NCBI GenBank assembly: GCA_964471755.1
Contig: CAYYJM010000010.1
Span: forward strand, 1 to 49,221
Reading direction: 5' to 3'
DNA length: 49,221 bases
DNA from: CAYYJM01 sp964471755
Lineage (GTDB): Bacteria > Planctomycetota > Planctomycetia > Gemmatales > Gemmataceae
Numbering within the stretch: position 1 is the first letter of the stretch; every line of letters starts with the position of its first letter. Positions 1 through 7,682 of the stretch are shown one piece after another. Under the pieces are notes generated by a model that searched no databases, had not been told where the DNA came from, and saw nothing but the letters and a program-made list of their open reading frames with translations. The position numbers and the translations under genes are program-made.

Positions 1-25
1 ACTCGATCGCGGTCTTCTGGCCCAT
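1..25 (-). CDS. Truncated gene start, possibly DUF5131 (phage Gp37/Gp68-like)
   Basis: Only the first eight residues (MGQKTAIE) lie in the window; the gene runs off the left edge. A clear ribosome binding site, GAGGAGGAA on the minus strand around 31-40, precedes the ATG at 25-23, so the start is well supported. From memory, DUF5131 (Gp37/Gp68) proteins often begin with Met-Gly-x-x-(S/T)-x-Ile-Glu-Trp-Thr, which fits these residues. The family assignment rests on eight residues and is only a suggestion. The gene lies 19 nt downstream of the rluA-like gene on the same strand and could be the last cistron of that operon. Confidence 0.4.
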
Positions 26-44
26 CGGGGTTCCTCCTCGAAGT

Positions 45-758
45 TCACGCGTCCGGCGTCCAGTCGCCCCAGACCGCTGGAAGGGGAGCCGTCAGGGTGA
101 TCGGCTCGTAGCGGATCGGGTGCAGGAACGTTAACGCTCGCGCGTGCAGAGCGATCAGCCGGTCGCGCGATTCACTTACGGACGGGCCGAAGGTTCGGGA
201 CGCTCCGTAGAGGAAATCGCCCTGGACTGGCCAGCCGCGCGTCGCGGCCTGCACGCGCAGCTGGTGCATCCGGCCGGTGTGTGGGCGCAGCTCCAGCAAG
301 GCGGCGTCGGGGCGGAGTTGCAGCCGACGAAAGGCCGTCTCGGCCTGACGGGCTCCTTCCGCCGCCGCCTCGGTGACCTCGGCCCGCGCCGTGTTGGTGA
401 CCTTGCGCAGCCAGTCGTGCCAGGTGCCCTCCTCCGCCGGCGGCTCGGTGCCCGGAGCGATCTCGACCAGAACCCAGTAGACCTTCTCGATCTGACGCGA
501 GTGGAACTGCTCGGCCAGGCGCTGGGCCGACTTGGAGTTGCGGGCGAAGATGATTACGCCCGAAACGGGCCGATCGAGCCGGTGCGGGATGCCGAGATAG
601 ACGTTGCCCGGCTTGGCGTACTTCTCCTTCAGGTAGGCCTTGGCCCGACTCTCCAGAGAGGGGACATGAGCCGGAGCCTGGGTCAACAGCGGAGCCGGCT
701 TGGCGACCGCCAGGACGTGGTTGTCCTCGAACAGGATGTGCAGATCGCTGGCCATCAT
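45..758 (-). CDS. RluA-family RNA pseudouridine synthase
   Basis: A 237-residue protein of the RluA family, which isomerises uridine to pseudouridine in rRNA or tRNA. The family catalytic motif is visible as HRLDRPVSG at residues 59-67, with Asp62 as the expected catalytic residue; the later RPHTGRMHQLRVQ segment is the conserved C-terminal RluA motif. There is no N-terminal S4 RNA-binding domain, so this is the short RluA/RluC-core type. The start overlaps the stop of the yceH-like gene by one base (TGATG), which implies translational coupling in the pgi operon. Which RNA position is modified cannot be read from the sequence. Confidence 0.9.
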   Translation of the reverse strand: MMASDLHILFEDNHVLAVAKPAPLLTQAPAHVPSLESRAKAYLKEKYAKPGNVYLGIPHRLDRPVSGVIIFARNSKSAQRLAEQFHSRQIEKVYWVLVEIAPGTEPPAEEGTWHDWLRKVTNTARAEVTEAAAEGARQAETAFRRLQLRPDAALLELRPHTGRMHQLRVQAATRGWPVQGDFLYGASRTFGPSVSESRDRLIALHARALTFLHPIRYEPITLTAPLPAVWGDWTPDA

Positions 759-1459
759 CAGGTGCCGCCGAGAGCCTGTTTCAGACGCTGAACCTCGGCC
801 TCCAGGACGGCAACGCGCTCCCGCAGGTCGGCGACCTCCTTCTCCAGCTGCGGGGTCGCCGGCGGAGGCGCGGCCGGGCGACGCTCGCTGACCGGAGCCG
901 GAGTTTCCGTGCCGGCGGTTCGCCGGAGCGTCTCCAGTTCCGCCGGATCGTGGAAGCCGTGCGTCAGGATCGCTCCACGTCGATCCTCGGCCGTCAGGTA
1001 GACGACCAGCTTCCGCTCGACGAGCGGCTTCAGGACGGCACGCAGAGCGTCGAGATCCTCGAACGGCTCCATCCGGCTAGCTCGGGTGCGCAGCTCACCC
1101 TCGGTCTGTGGGCCGCGCAGCAGCAGTTCGGCCAGGATGGCGATCTCCTGCTTGCTCACCTTCCAGGCATCGTAGATCAGATGACGCCATTTCTCAACCC
1201 GGCCGCCGACGATCCGGTTGGCCAGGCCCTTCTTGAAGCACTCCTCCAGAGCGTCCTCAACGTCCGGGTCGGACAGGTCCATGACCGGATCGCGATTGCT
1301 CTTCTGATTGCAGCCGGTCGTGACCGCGTTCAGGCTCATCGGATACGCGTCCGGCGTGGTCTTTTGCTTCTCGATCAGCACCCCCAGGACGCGGCGTTCC
1401 TCACGGTCCAGCACCGGCCAGGAGTCGCTCGCTGTCGGGGTCGCTGCCTGCTCTGTCAT
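758..1459 (-). CDS. YceH-like DUF480 protein
   Basis: A 233-residue protein of the DUF480/UPF0502 (YceH) family, built from winged-helix domains. The conserved family opening is present (RVLGVLIEKQKTTPDAYP, then LNAVTTGCNQKSNRDP near residues 44-57). The usual body ends near residue 180 and is followed by a Pro/Ala-rich linker and a C-terminal heptad-like segment (KEVADLRERVAVLEAEV), a predicted coiled coil that suggests oligomerisation. The start codon overlaps the pgi stop (ATGA), and the stop overlaps the start of the rluA-like gene. The molecular function of the family is not established. Confidence 0.9.
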   Translation of the reverse strand: MTEQAATPTASDSWPVLDREERRVLGVLIEKQKTTPDAYPMSLNAVTTGCNQKSNRDPVMDLSDPDVEDALEECFKKGLANRIVGGRVEKWRHLIYDAWKVSKQEIAILAELLLRGPQTEGELRTRASRMEPFEDLDALRAVLKPLVERKLVVYLTAEDRRGAILTHGFHDPAELETLRRTAGTETPAPVSERRPAAPPPATPQLEKEVADLRERVAVLEAEVQRLKQALGGT

Positions 1460-2929
1460 CGTCCCTCTTCCTCCTCCGGAGCGATAGCCGGCCGGCCCTG
1501 GCGCAGGATGTCTCGCATGGTCTGACGCCAGCGTCCCGCGCCGGGAGCGCTGTACGGGTTGACGCCCATGAGCCGGGCCTCGATCACCGTGGCGAGCATG
1601 AGCATCTGCAAGAGCTGGCCGAGCGAATGCTCGGTCAGGCTGGGCAGTGTCAAGTCCGTCGTCGGCCGGGCCGAGTCATGATATGTCCGACTCGCCCCGG
1701 CGTGACCGGCCTGAATCAACTCGGGCAAGGTTTTGCGGTTGAACTGATTCANNNNNNNNNNCGTCGCCTTGACGAGGACGTTGTAAATCACGCGATCTCG
1801 GGGACCGTCCTGAAAATGCTGTCCACGACCAGCCAGGTCACGCGGCAGCACACACGCCAGCGGCGTCGGCCCACGGCCCGACTTGGCGAGACTCTCGCCA
1901 ACCAGTTGCTCGTACCAGCGACCGACACCTTCGAGCTTGCGTGACCACAAACCCAGCACACGCAGTGACTTGCCGCATTCCTCGGTCAGCAGATGGTTGA
2001 CCGCCGCGAACTGAAGCACCGGGTTCCGCTCGAACGGTTCTTCCAGAAAGCGCTTGGTCATGGCCGCCGCTCCGAGCAGGAGGGCACGCACGTCGAGGCC
2101 CATCACGGCGGCAGGGAGCAGGCCCGCCGGCGTGAACACGGAATAACGCGCACCGACGTTTGCCGGCAGCGGCAGGAGATCCTGTTCGTCATGANNNNNN
2201 NNNNCCCAGAGCGGTGAACAGGTCATGCAGTCGATCCGTCTGGCTGGCGATGGCCACGAAAAGATGCTGGAGCCACTCCGAGCGGAGGCCATAGTACTCG
2301 GCCGCCTCGCGTCGGAACAGCCGCAGGGCCACGGCCGGTTCCAGGGCGGAGCCCTGATCGCCGGTCGTGACGACGGCCCAGCGTTCCTCGCGCGTCTCCG
2401 GGTCGATGCAGGTCAACTGGAGCAGGTCGAACAGATCCTGCAGCGCGTCCGAATCTCCCTGTGCGCCCTCGAAGTAGACGCGCGGCACGCCGGGTCGCTG
2501 CGTCGAGGGCAACTCGTTGTGGTAGACGGGCAGAAGGGCCTCGAACAGGGCACGCGATCCCAGGTGTCCGCCGCCGGTGCCGAGGAAAACGACCGTGTCG
2601 GCGTCGTCTCGCAGGCTCTGGGCCAGGGCGATGCACTGCCCCAGTTCGCTCGCCTCCCCCTTACGGCGGAAGGCGTCGAGGTACTGCTGCGGCAGATCGA
2701 TGAAGCCGGCCTCCAGCGGGTGGGCCTCGGCCGGGGCGTTGCGCACCTCACGCTCGGCGACGACCTGGCTGCGACATTGCAGCAGACGCGGTTGCAGATC
2801 CTTCAGCCGCTGGCCGGTGACGAAGTGTCGGGACCGCAACTCGGCGGCGGGGTCCCAGTCCTCCAGCGTCGGGGCCACGCTGCCCCGGAAGTCGAAGCTG
2901 ACCGCCTCGTCGGGTAACTCCATCGCCAT
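1456..2929 (-). CDS. pgi: Glucose-6-phosphate isomerase, broken by two assembly gaps
   Basis: Interconverts glucose 6-phosphate and fructose 6-phosphate in glycolysis and gluconeogenesis. The N-terminal part carries a sugar-isomerase (SIS) nucleus, VVFLGTGGGHLGSRALF; the C-terminal part has the typical PGI ending (SLTEHSLGQLLQMLMLATV, then MGVNPYSAPG). Two 10-N gaps (1752-1761 and 2195-2204) interrupt it. The apparent frame change across the second gap is an assembly artefact because the true gap length is unknown, so this should not be read as a pseudogene. The chosen ATG at 2929 has GGGAG seven bases upstream. It is the first gene of a three- or four-gene overlapping operon. Confidence 0.88.
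1752..1761. other. Assembly gap (10 N) inside pgi
   Basis: Ten undetermined bases of nominal length. The reading frame happens to match on both sides (KAT before, NQFNRKTL after), but the real number of missing bases is unknown. Confidence 0.99.
2195..2204. other. Assembly gap (10 N) inside pgi
   Basis: Ten undetermined bases. The pgi frame upstream and downstream differs by one base across this gap, which shows that ten is a placeholder and not the true length. Confidence 0.99.
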
Positions 2930-3009
2930 CGTCGTCTCCCTTCCGTTGTCCCTGCCTGGTCACGCCTGTCGGAGTGACCGGGGCCTCCCTTTTCCCCACG
3001 GCGAATGCT

Positions 3010-3038
3010 ACTATAGTTCCATTTCCTGGTCTGGTAAA
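3010..3038 (-). promoter_or_regulatory. Candidate sigma-70-type promoter of the pgi operon
   Basis: On the minus strand TTTACC (3038-3033) and TATAGT (3015-3010) are separated by 17 bases, a standard -35/-10 layout, and would give a leader of roughly 70 nt ahead of the pgi ATG at 2929. The site is in the divergent intergenic region with the homocysteine methyltransferase-like gene. Found by eye; planctomycete promoter consensus is poorly defined. Confidence 0.4.
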
Positions 3039-3057
3039 CGCTCTGGATGAAACTGCC

Positions 3058-3966
3058 ATGACGGCGCGTCGTCTTTCTCTGCTGACCGCGATCCAGGGCC
3101 GCGATGCGCTCCTGTTCGACGGCGCGATGGGCACCGAACTCCTGCGTCAGGGGTTGTCCACCCAGCCGGTCGATGTCCTCACCACGCACGCGGCCGCCGT
3201 CGCCGCCATCCACCAAGCCTACCATGCAGTCGGGGCTCGGGTGCATACGACGGCCACTTTCCAGCTCAATCCGATCACGCTGGAGGCCACCGGTGAGGCC
3301 CTTCGTCTGCCGCGCCTGGCCGAGCGTGCCCTGCACCTGGCCCGGCGTTCGATCGGTCGCGACGACTGGGTCCTGGCCGACATCGGGCCGCTCTACGATC
3401 CAGAAACCAATGACGAGATTCTCGATTTCGACGTGCTGCACGAGACGGCTGCCGTCTTCGGCGAAGCCGACGGTCTGCTGCTGGAGACGCACTCCCGCCT
3501 CGATGCCCTGCGAGCCGTCGCGTACCTGACGCATCGCGTCACCGAGGTGTCCGAGTTGCCCATCTTCCTGTCGATCGCTTACCGTCAGGAGGGGCCCGGG
3601 CTCTATCGAACGGAGAGCGGCCACGCTCCGGAGGTGATCGCCCGGCACGCGGCCCGGCACGGAGTTTCCGCTCTGGGTGTCGGCTGCGGGCGCGACATTG
3701 GCCCCGACGATCTGGAGGAGATTTTGCGTCGTTATCGCCAGGAGACGGACCTGCCGCTGTTCGTGCGCGGCAACGCCGGCACGCCCCGACGAACGGCCAC
3801 GGGCTGGGTCTATCCGGTGACGCCGGCAGACTTTGCGGCGTCGGGATCACGCTGGCTCGCCGCCGGGGCGACCCTGCTGGGTGGCTGCTGCGGCACCACG
3901 CCGGACCACATCGCCGCCCTGGCCCGGAGCCTGGGCATCAATACCGCAACTCGCCCCCCACGTTGA
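3058..3966 (+). CDS. Homocysteine S-methyltransferase-like protein
   Basis: A 302-residue single-domain member of the homocysteine S-methyltransferase (MetH-N/MmuM/BHMT) family, which transfers methyl groups to a thiol such as homocysteine. The N-terminal LLFDGAMGTELLRQG motif and the zinc-binding cysteines GVGCG and GGCCGTTPDHI are all present, so the thiol-activating zinc site is intact. No cobalamin or folate domain follows, so the methyl donor is unknown. The ATG at 3058 was chosen because family homology begins there; an upstream in-frame start at 2974 would add 28 residues without homology. Its 3' end overlaps the convergent BBP7 gene by 29 bp. Confidence 0.88.
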   Translation: MTARRLSLLTAIQGRDALLFDGAMGTELLRQGLSTQPVDVLTTHAAAVAAIHQAYHAVGARVHTTATFQLNPITLEATGEALRLPRLAERALHLARRSIGRDDWVLADIGPLYDPETNDEILDFDVLHETAAVFGEADGLLLETHSRLDALRAVAYLTHRVTEVSELPIFLSIAYRQEGPGLYRTESGHAPEVIARHAARHGVSALGVGCGRDIGPDDLEEILRRYRQETDLPLFVRGNAGTPRRTATGWVYPVTPADFAASGSRWLAAGATLLGGCCGTTPDHIAALARSLGINTATRPPR

Positions 3967-5322
3967 ATCCGGTCACCCACAGATCGGTGAAGTCACGCGG
4001 ATAGTGTGGCCGACGATCTCCCACCAGCGTTCCGCCGGCAAACTGCGTCGTGTTCAGCGTCCGATCGATCTGATCGCCGGCACGCAGGACCTTGCCGAAG
4101 TACTGGCCCGACCAGCCGACGTGGACCAGCAGGTGCGAGGTGATCTGATAGCCGGCTGTCAGTTCGAGCTGCGGCATCCAGGCGAACTGCTGGTTGTGGA
4201 AGGTGCCGCCGTTGGTCGGCTGGGCGAGCAGACCGCCGGACACCCGTCGGGTGGCCTGGCCGGCNNNNNNNNNNCCGGCCGCACGTTCAGGTAGAACCGC
4301 TCCCGCCGCCAGGTGTAGTTCAGCCCGAGATCGACCGTGTGATAGTCGTTGCGAGTGTAGAAGTAGTCCTGCTGAAGGACGTTCGCGCCGGTGGGGAAGG
4401 TGCCCAGGGCCGTGCCATCGAGAACGGACAGCTGCTGGTTGATCGAGAGCTGATCCGACAGCTGGAAGTAGCGATAGCCGAAGAGGAAATCGAGCCGCTG
4501 GTAGCCCGCCGGTCGGGACGGTTTGCAGCCGGAATTACAGGGATCGGCCGGAGCCTGCCCGGGATCGCAGCAGAATAGTTCGTAGATCATCGTGGCGTTG
4601 CCGCCGAGGACCGAGGTCTGCGAACTGCCCGTGACCTGGCCCTGCACGACTCCCGGATAGTTGACCAGCCAGGCGTCTTGCTGCTTCGTGCTGAGATTGA
4701 CGAACGGCCGGGCGAGGACCGCGCCGTTGCTCTGACCCGAGGAATAATCGGAGCCGTTGGGTCCGAGATAGAAGAAGCTCCCCTCGATGCCATAGAGGTG
4801 ACAGTCATCCAGCCAGGTTCCGCCGCGAACGCGGAAGCCGGATTGCAGACCGCCATCGAACCGTTCGCCGCCGTAGTCGATTCGCGTGCCCTTCACGCCG
4901 AGAACGCCCGCCTGGCTCTGCGGCGTCGAGGCCGGGCTGCGGGTCACCAGCGGTGGCGTGGGATTCCCCGGGATGAACCAGAACAGATAATCGGCACCGA
5001 ACCAGCACTGTTCGGACATGCCACAGGCCGAACACGGCTGCGTCCAGACCGGCGAACCACTGTAGCCGACGGGGCCGGAGATCAGCGGCCCCGGCATCGC
5101 CTCCATCGGCAGCGGGGCTCCCATCTGAACCGTCTCGACGGGGGCCATCGGAACGCCGGCCGGGATGCCGAGATCGACCGGAGGCGCGACCTGATTCGCG
5201 GACATACCCGCCGGGGGAATCGCCGGGAGAGTCTGGGGTAGCGGCAGCGTCTGGGCCGGCGCGGCGACCGGACCGAAGGCGATGAGAACCAGAGCGAACA
5301 GGCAGCTGCGATGCCGGTGCAT
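3938..5322 (-). CDS. BBP7-type outer-membrane beta-barrel protein, with assembly gap
   Basis: A secreted protein of about 460 residues that resembles the planctomycete BBP7 family (PF07585). The start at 5322 gives a clean signal peptide (MHRHRSCLFALVLIAFGP, cleavage near APAQT) and has GGGAG upstream. A Pro-rich segment is followed by CSACGMSEQCWFGADYLFWF, typical of the family start, then alternating aromatic beta-strands with FLFGYRYFQLSDQL. It ends in WVTGFNVGGELRY, an aromatic outer-membrane-type C-terminus. A 10-N gap at 4265-4274 breaks the frame artificially. Likely located in the outer membrane; no substrate can be proposed. Confidence 0.85.
4265..4274. other. Assembly gap (10 N) inside the BBP7 gene
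   Basis: Ten undetermined bases. Reading frames differ on the two sides, so the true gap is not a multiple that preserves the frame with ten bases. Confidence 0.99.
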
Positions 5323-5490
5323 CAGGCTTCTCCCGTGCGGATGAAGACCGCCCTCGTGGAAGGACGGATCGATGGCGTTCTCGCGTCGTGACAATCGGCC
5401 GGAACGGCATCACCGTTACTATCGGCACGGCCCGCTGCGGTTCTTGACGTTCGGGAGCCCGGTTGGCACGGCGATCGTTTTCGTCGTTCT

Positions 5491-5523
5491 GGAACTTGCA
5501 TTCCCTCCGGGCTCCGCTATCGT
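5491..5523 (+). promoter_or_regulatory. Candidate promoter of the ThuA gene
   Basis: GGAACTTGCAT starts at 5491 and TATCGT lies at 5518-5523. This can be read either as TTGCAT-16-TATCGT (sigma-70-like) or as an ECF-like GGAACTT -35 element. It lies 58 bp ahead of the GTG start at 5582 in a 259-bp divergent intergenic region. Weak evidence from inspection only. Confidence 0.28.
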
Positions 5524-5581
5524 GAAGGCCGCTGACATTCATCCGGGCGAGAACGCTCGACTTCTGCTGGTGAGGTGCATT

Positions 5582-6595
5582 GTGACGCGCATCCTGAGCG
5601 CCCTGGCGGCGCTGCTTTCGTTCGCGACGTTGGCTTCGGCCGCCGAGCCGTGGGTCGTCTATCCTGGCGGCGAGGGGCCGGGCAAGGGCAAGCACGTCGT
5701 CCTCGTCTGCGGCGACGAGGAGTACCGCTCCGAGGAACTGATCCCCGCCCTGGCTCGCATCCTCGCCGTCCATCATGGCTTCAAGTGTACCGTTCTGTTC
5801 CCCATCGATCCGAAGGACGGGACGATCAATCCGATCGTGAAGAACAACATCCCCGGCCTGGAGGCGCTCAAGGACGCCGATCTGCTGGTGATGTTTCTGC
5901 GCTTCCGCGATCTGCCCGACGAGCAGATGAAGCACTTCGCCGACTATCTCGACTCGGGCAAACCGATCCTCGCTCTGCGCACCTCGACGCACGCTTTTGC
6001 CATCCCGGCGAACAAGACGTACGGCAAGTGGGGCTGGCAGAGCAAGGCGAAGGGCTGGGAAGGCGGCTTCGGCCGAACGGTCCTGGGCGAGACGTGGGTC
6101 AACCATCACGGCCAGCACGGCAAGCAGGCGACGCGTGGCATCCTGGCGAAGGGCCAGGAGAAGCACCCGGTGCTGCGCGGCCTCAAGGACGGCGACGTCT
6201 GGGGGCCGACCGACGTTTACACCGTTCACCTGCCGCTACCGGGCGACAGCCAACCGCTGCTGCTGGGCCAGGTGACGACCGGGATGAAGCCGACCGACCC
6301 GGCCCTGGAGGGGAAGAAGAACGATCCGATGATGCCGATCGTCTGGACGAAGACGTTCAAGGGCCCGGCGGGCAAGACGACGACGGCCCTGACGAGTACG
6401 ATGGGTTCGGCCCAGGACTTCCAGAACGAGGGTTTCCGCCGACTGCTGGTCAACGGCGTGTACTGGCTGACCGGCCTGGAAGCGAAGCTGCCGGAGAAGG
6501 CCAAGGTGGACCTGGTCGGCGAGTACAAGGCATCGCCGTTCAAGTTCGGTGGGTTCGTGCCGGGCAAGAAGCCGGAAGATTTTCGGCTACCGTGA
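5582..6595 (+). CDS. Secreted ThuA-like domain protein
   Basis: A 337-residue protein with a signal peptide (MTRILSALAALLSFATLASAA) and a ThuA-like, glutamine-amidotransferase-fold domain: KHVVLVCGDEEYRSEE near the N-terminus, KDADLLVMFLRFRDLPDEQ in the middle and NHHGQHGKQATRG later. Planctomycetes encode many such exported ThuA proteins, often linked to sugar or polysaccharide metabolism, but the reaction is not defined. GTG at 5582 was chosen because it starts exactly at the signal peptide and has GTGAGGTG just upstream; the frame is open further upstream but not signal-like. A long palindrome begins 5 nt after the stop. Confidence 0.85.
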   Translation: MTRILSALAALLSFATLASAAEPWVVYPGGEGPGKGKHVVLVCGDEEYRSEELIPALARILAVHHGFKCTVLFPIDPKDGTINPIVKNNIPGLEALKDADLLVMFLRFRDLPDEQMKHFADYLDSGKPILALRTSTHAFAIPANKTYGKWGWQSKAKGWEGGFGRTVLGETWVNHHGQHGKQATRGILAKGQEKHPVLRGLKDGDVWGPTDVYTVHLPLPGDSQPLLLGQVTTGMKPTDPALEGKKNDPMMPIVWTKTFKGPAGKTTTALTSTMGSAQDFQNEGFRRLLVNGVYWLTGLEAKLPEKAKVDLVGEYKASPFKFGGFVPGKKPEDFRLP

Positions 6596-6600
6596 GTTCG

Positions 6601-6672
6601 GCGAGCGGCGCGACGTCAGCCCGCCGGTTCTTCTCTGATGCAGAATCAGCGGGCTGACGCCGTACCGCTCGC
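6601..6672. repeat. Palindromic intergenic element (24-nt arms)
   Basis: The left arm at 6601-6624 begins GCGAGCGG and ends CGTCAGCCCGC; the right arm at 6649-6672 is its inverted copy, with differences only in a central five-base block. The 24-nt loop is 6625-6648. It begins five bases after the ThuA stop and lies between convergent genes. A related fragment (GACGCCGCACCGCTCGCC) occurs near 7564. It could act as an mRNA 3' hairpin or be a REP-type element. Confidence 0.75.
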
Positions 6673-6708
6673 CAGTTCTTGACGCGAGCATCGGCCCGCC
6701 GGTTCGCG

Positions 6709-7407
6709 TCAATGCTGGAAGAGGCTCATCATCCGTGAACTGACGGCCGCTCCGGTGATCGTCATGGCCGCGGCGAGGGTGAGCATGGCAATCAGCGTCA
6801 GGTCGAGTGGGTAGATGCCCAGGAGAGCGAGCAGACCCAGGACGCCACCGGCGATCCCGGCGAGGGCCTGGACACCTGCGGCGGTATTGACGGCCTCCCG
6901 TGCCAGGCGTCTCGTCGAATCCGACCAGTTGTCGTGACCGTTGACGGTGACGGCGTTCAGGCGTGCCATGCACCCGCTGCTGAACCGCAGTGTCACGCTA
7001 AAGACCATGGCGGCAACCGGGAGCAGGGTCATCGTCGCGACGTTCAGCACGGCGAGGATGCCCAGAACGATGCCGGCACAGCCGCCGAACATCTCAACGC
7101 CAATGCCGGTGGTGAGTTCCGGCGTGTCGCGGCGGACGGCATTCATCTCGCGGAGCAGGTCGGAGTAGCGGGCTGCGATGGCTCCGCCCTGAAACAGGAA
7201 GCTGACGCCGATGGCGAGGGCGGCGATGGCGAGCATGTAGGGAGGAAAGAGACCGGCCAGGCCGAGAATGGTCAGGGCGATGGCAGCGATCCCGCCGAGG
7301 GCCTCGATGGCCGAGCCGCCGCCGATCAGCTCCGCGGTGCGTTCTTCCTGGCGCTGCGAGGGGGTCGAGTAGCTGGCCCGTTCGGATGGTGATTGTACCG
7401 TAGACAT
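6709..7407 (-). CDS. Integral membrane protein made of three repeated hairpins
   Basis: A 232-residue protein of unknown function. After a polar N-terminus of about 30 residues it contains three similar units of about 50 residues, each with two hydrophobic helices: residues ~33-80 (EALGGIAAIALTILGLAGL), ~100-150 (EMFGGCAGIVLGILAVLNV) and ~175-228 (QALAGIAGGVLGLLALLGI). This suggests internal triplication and six membrane spans. GGGGAAG precedes the ATG. A sigma-54-like site lies about 113 nt upstream. No catalytic residues are evident; a role in envelope stress or as a holin-like protein would be speculation. Confidence 0.75.
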   Translation of the reverse strand: MSTVQSPSERASYSTPSQRQEERTAELIGGGSAIEALGGIAAIALTILGLAGLFPPYMLAIAALAIGVSFLFQGGAIAARYSDLLREMNAVRRDTPELTTGIGVEMFGGCAGIVLGILAVLNVATMTLLPVAAMVFSVTLRFSSGCMARLNAVTVNGHDNWSDSTRRLAREAVNTAAGVQALAGIAGGVLGLLALLGIYPLDLTLIAMLTLAAAMTITGAAVSSRMMSLFQH

Positions 7408-7519
7408 GATCTTCCCCTTTTGAATTCCGCATGATCGGAGCCTTCGATGCCTGCGGTAGGCTCACGAAGGAGGGCCTTCTTGACAGGAGAGCGAATGGCG
7501 AAGCGACGAGAGTAAATCC

Positions 7520-7535
7520 TGCAAATGTTGTGCCG
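7520..7535 (-). promoter_or_regulatory. Candidate sigma-54 (-24/-12) promoter
   Basis: The minus strand reads CGGCACAACATTTGCA, close to the TGGCACG-N4-TTGCA pattern, with the GG and GC dinucleotides at the correct 12-base offset. It would drive the triple-hairpin membrane protein gene. No enhancer-binding protein is encoded in the window. Confidence 0.3.
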
Positions 7536-7682
7536 GAATCGGATGTTTTGAATTGGTCACTTCGACGCCGCACCGCTCGCCGGGTGGCTCAAAGCTCGCC
7601 GTCGGCAGGGCGAATTACTTCAATAACCGGGCCCCTTCGTGAAGGACGCCCGGCCGAATCGATCAAGTCATCGGAGAGCCAC

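Noticed and set aside
2189..2292. Frameshift in pgi taken as a pseudogene
   Set aside because: The frame change coincides with a 10-N gap of unknown length, so it is an assembly effect.
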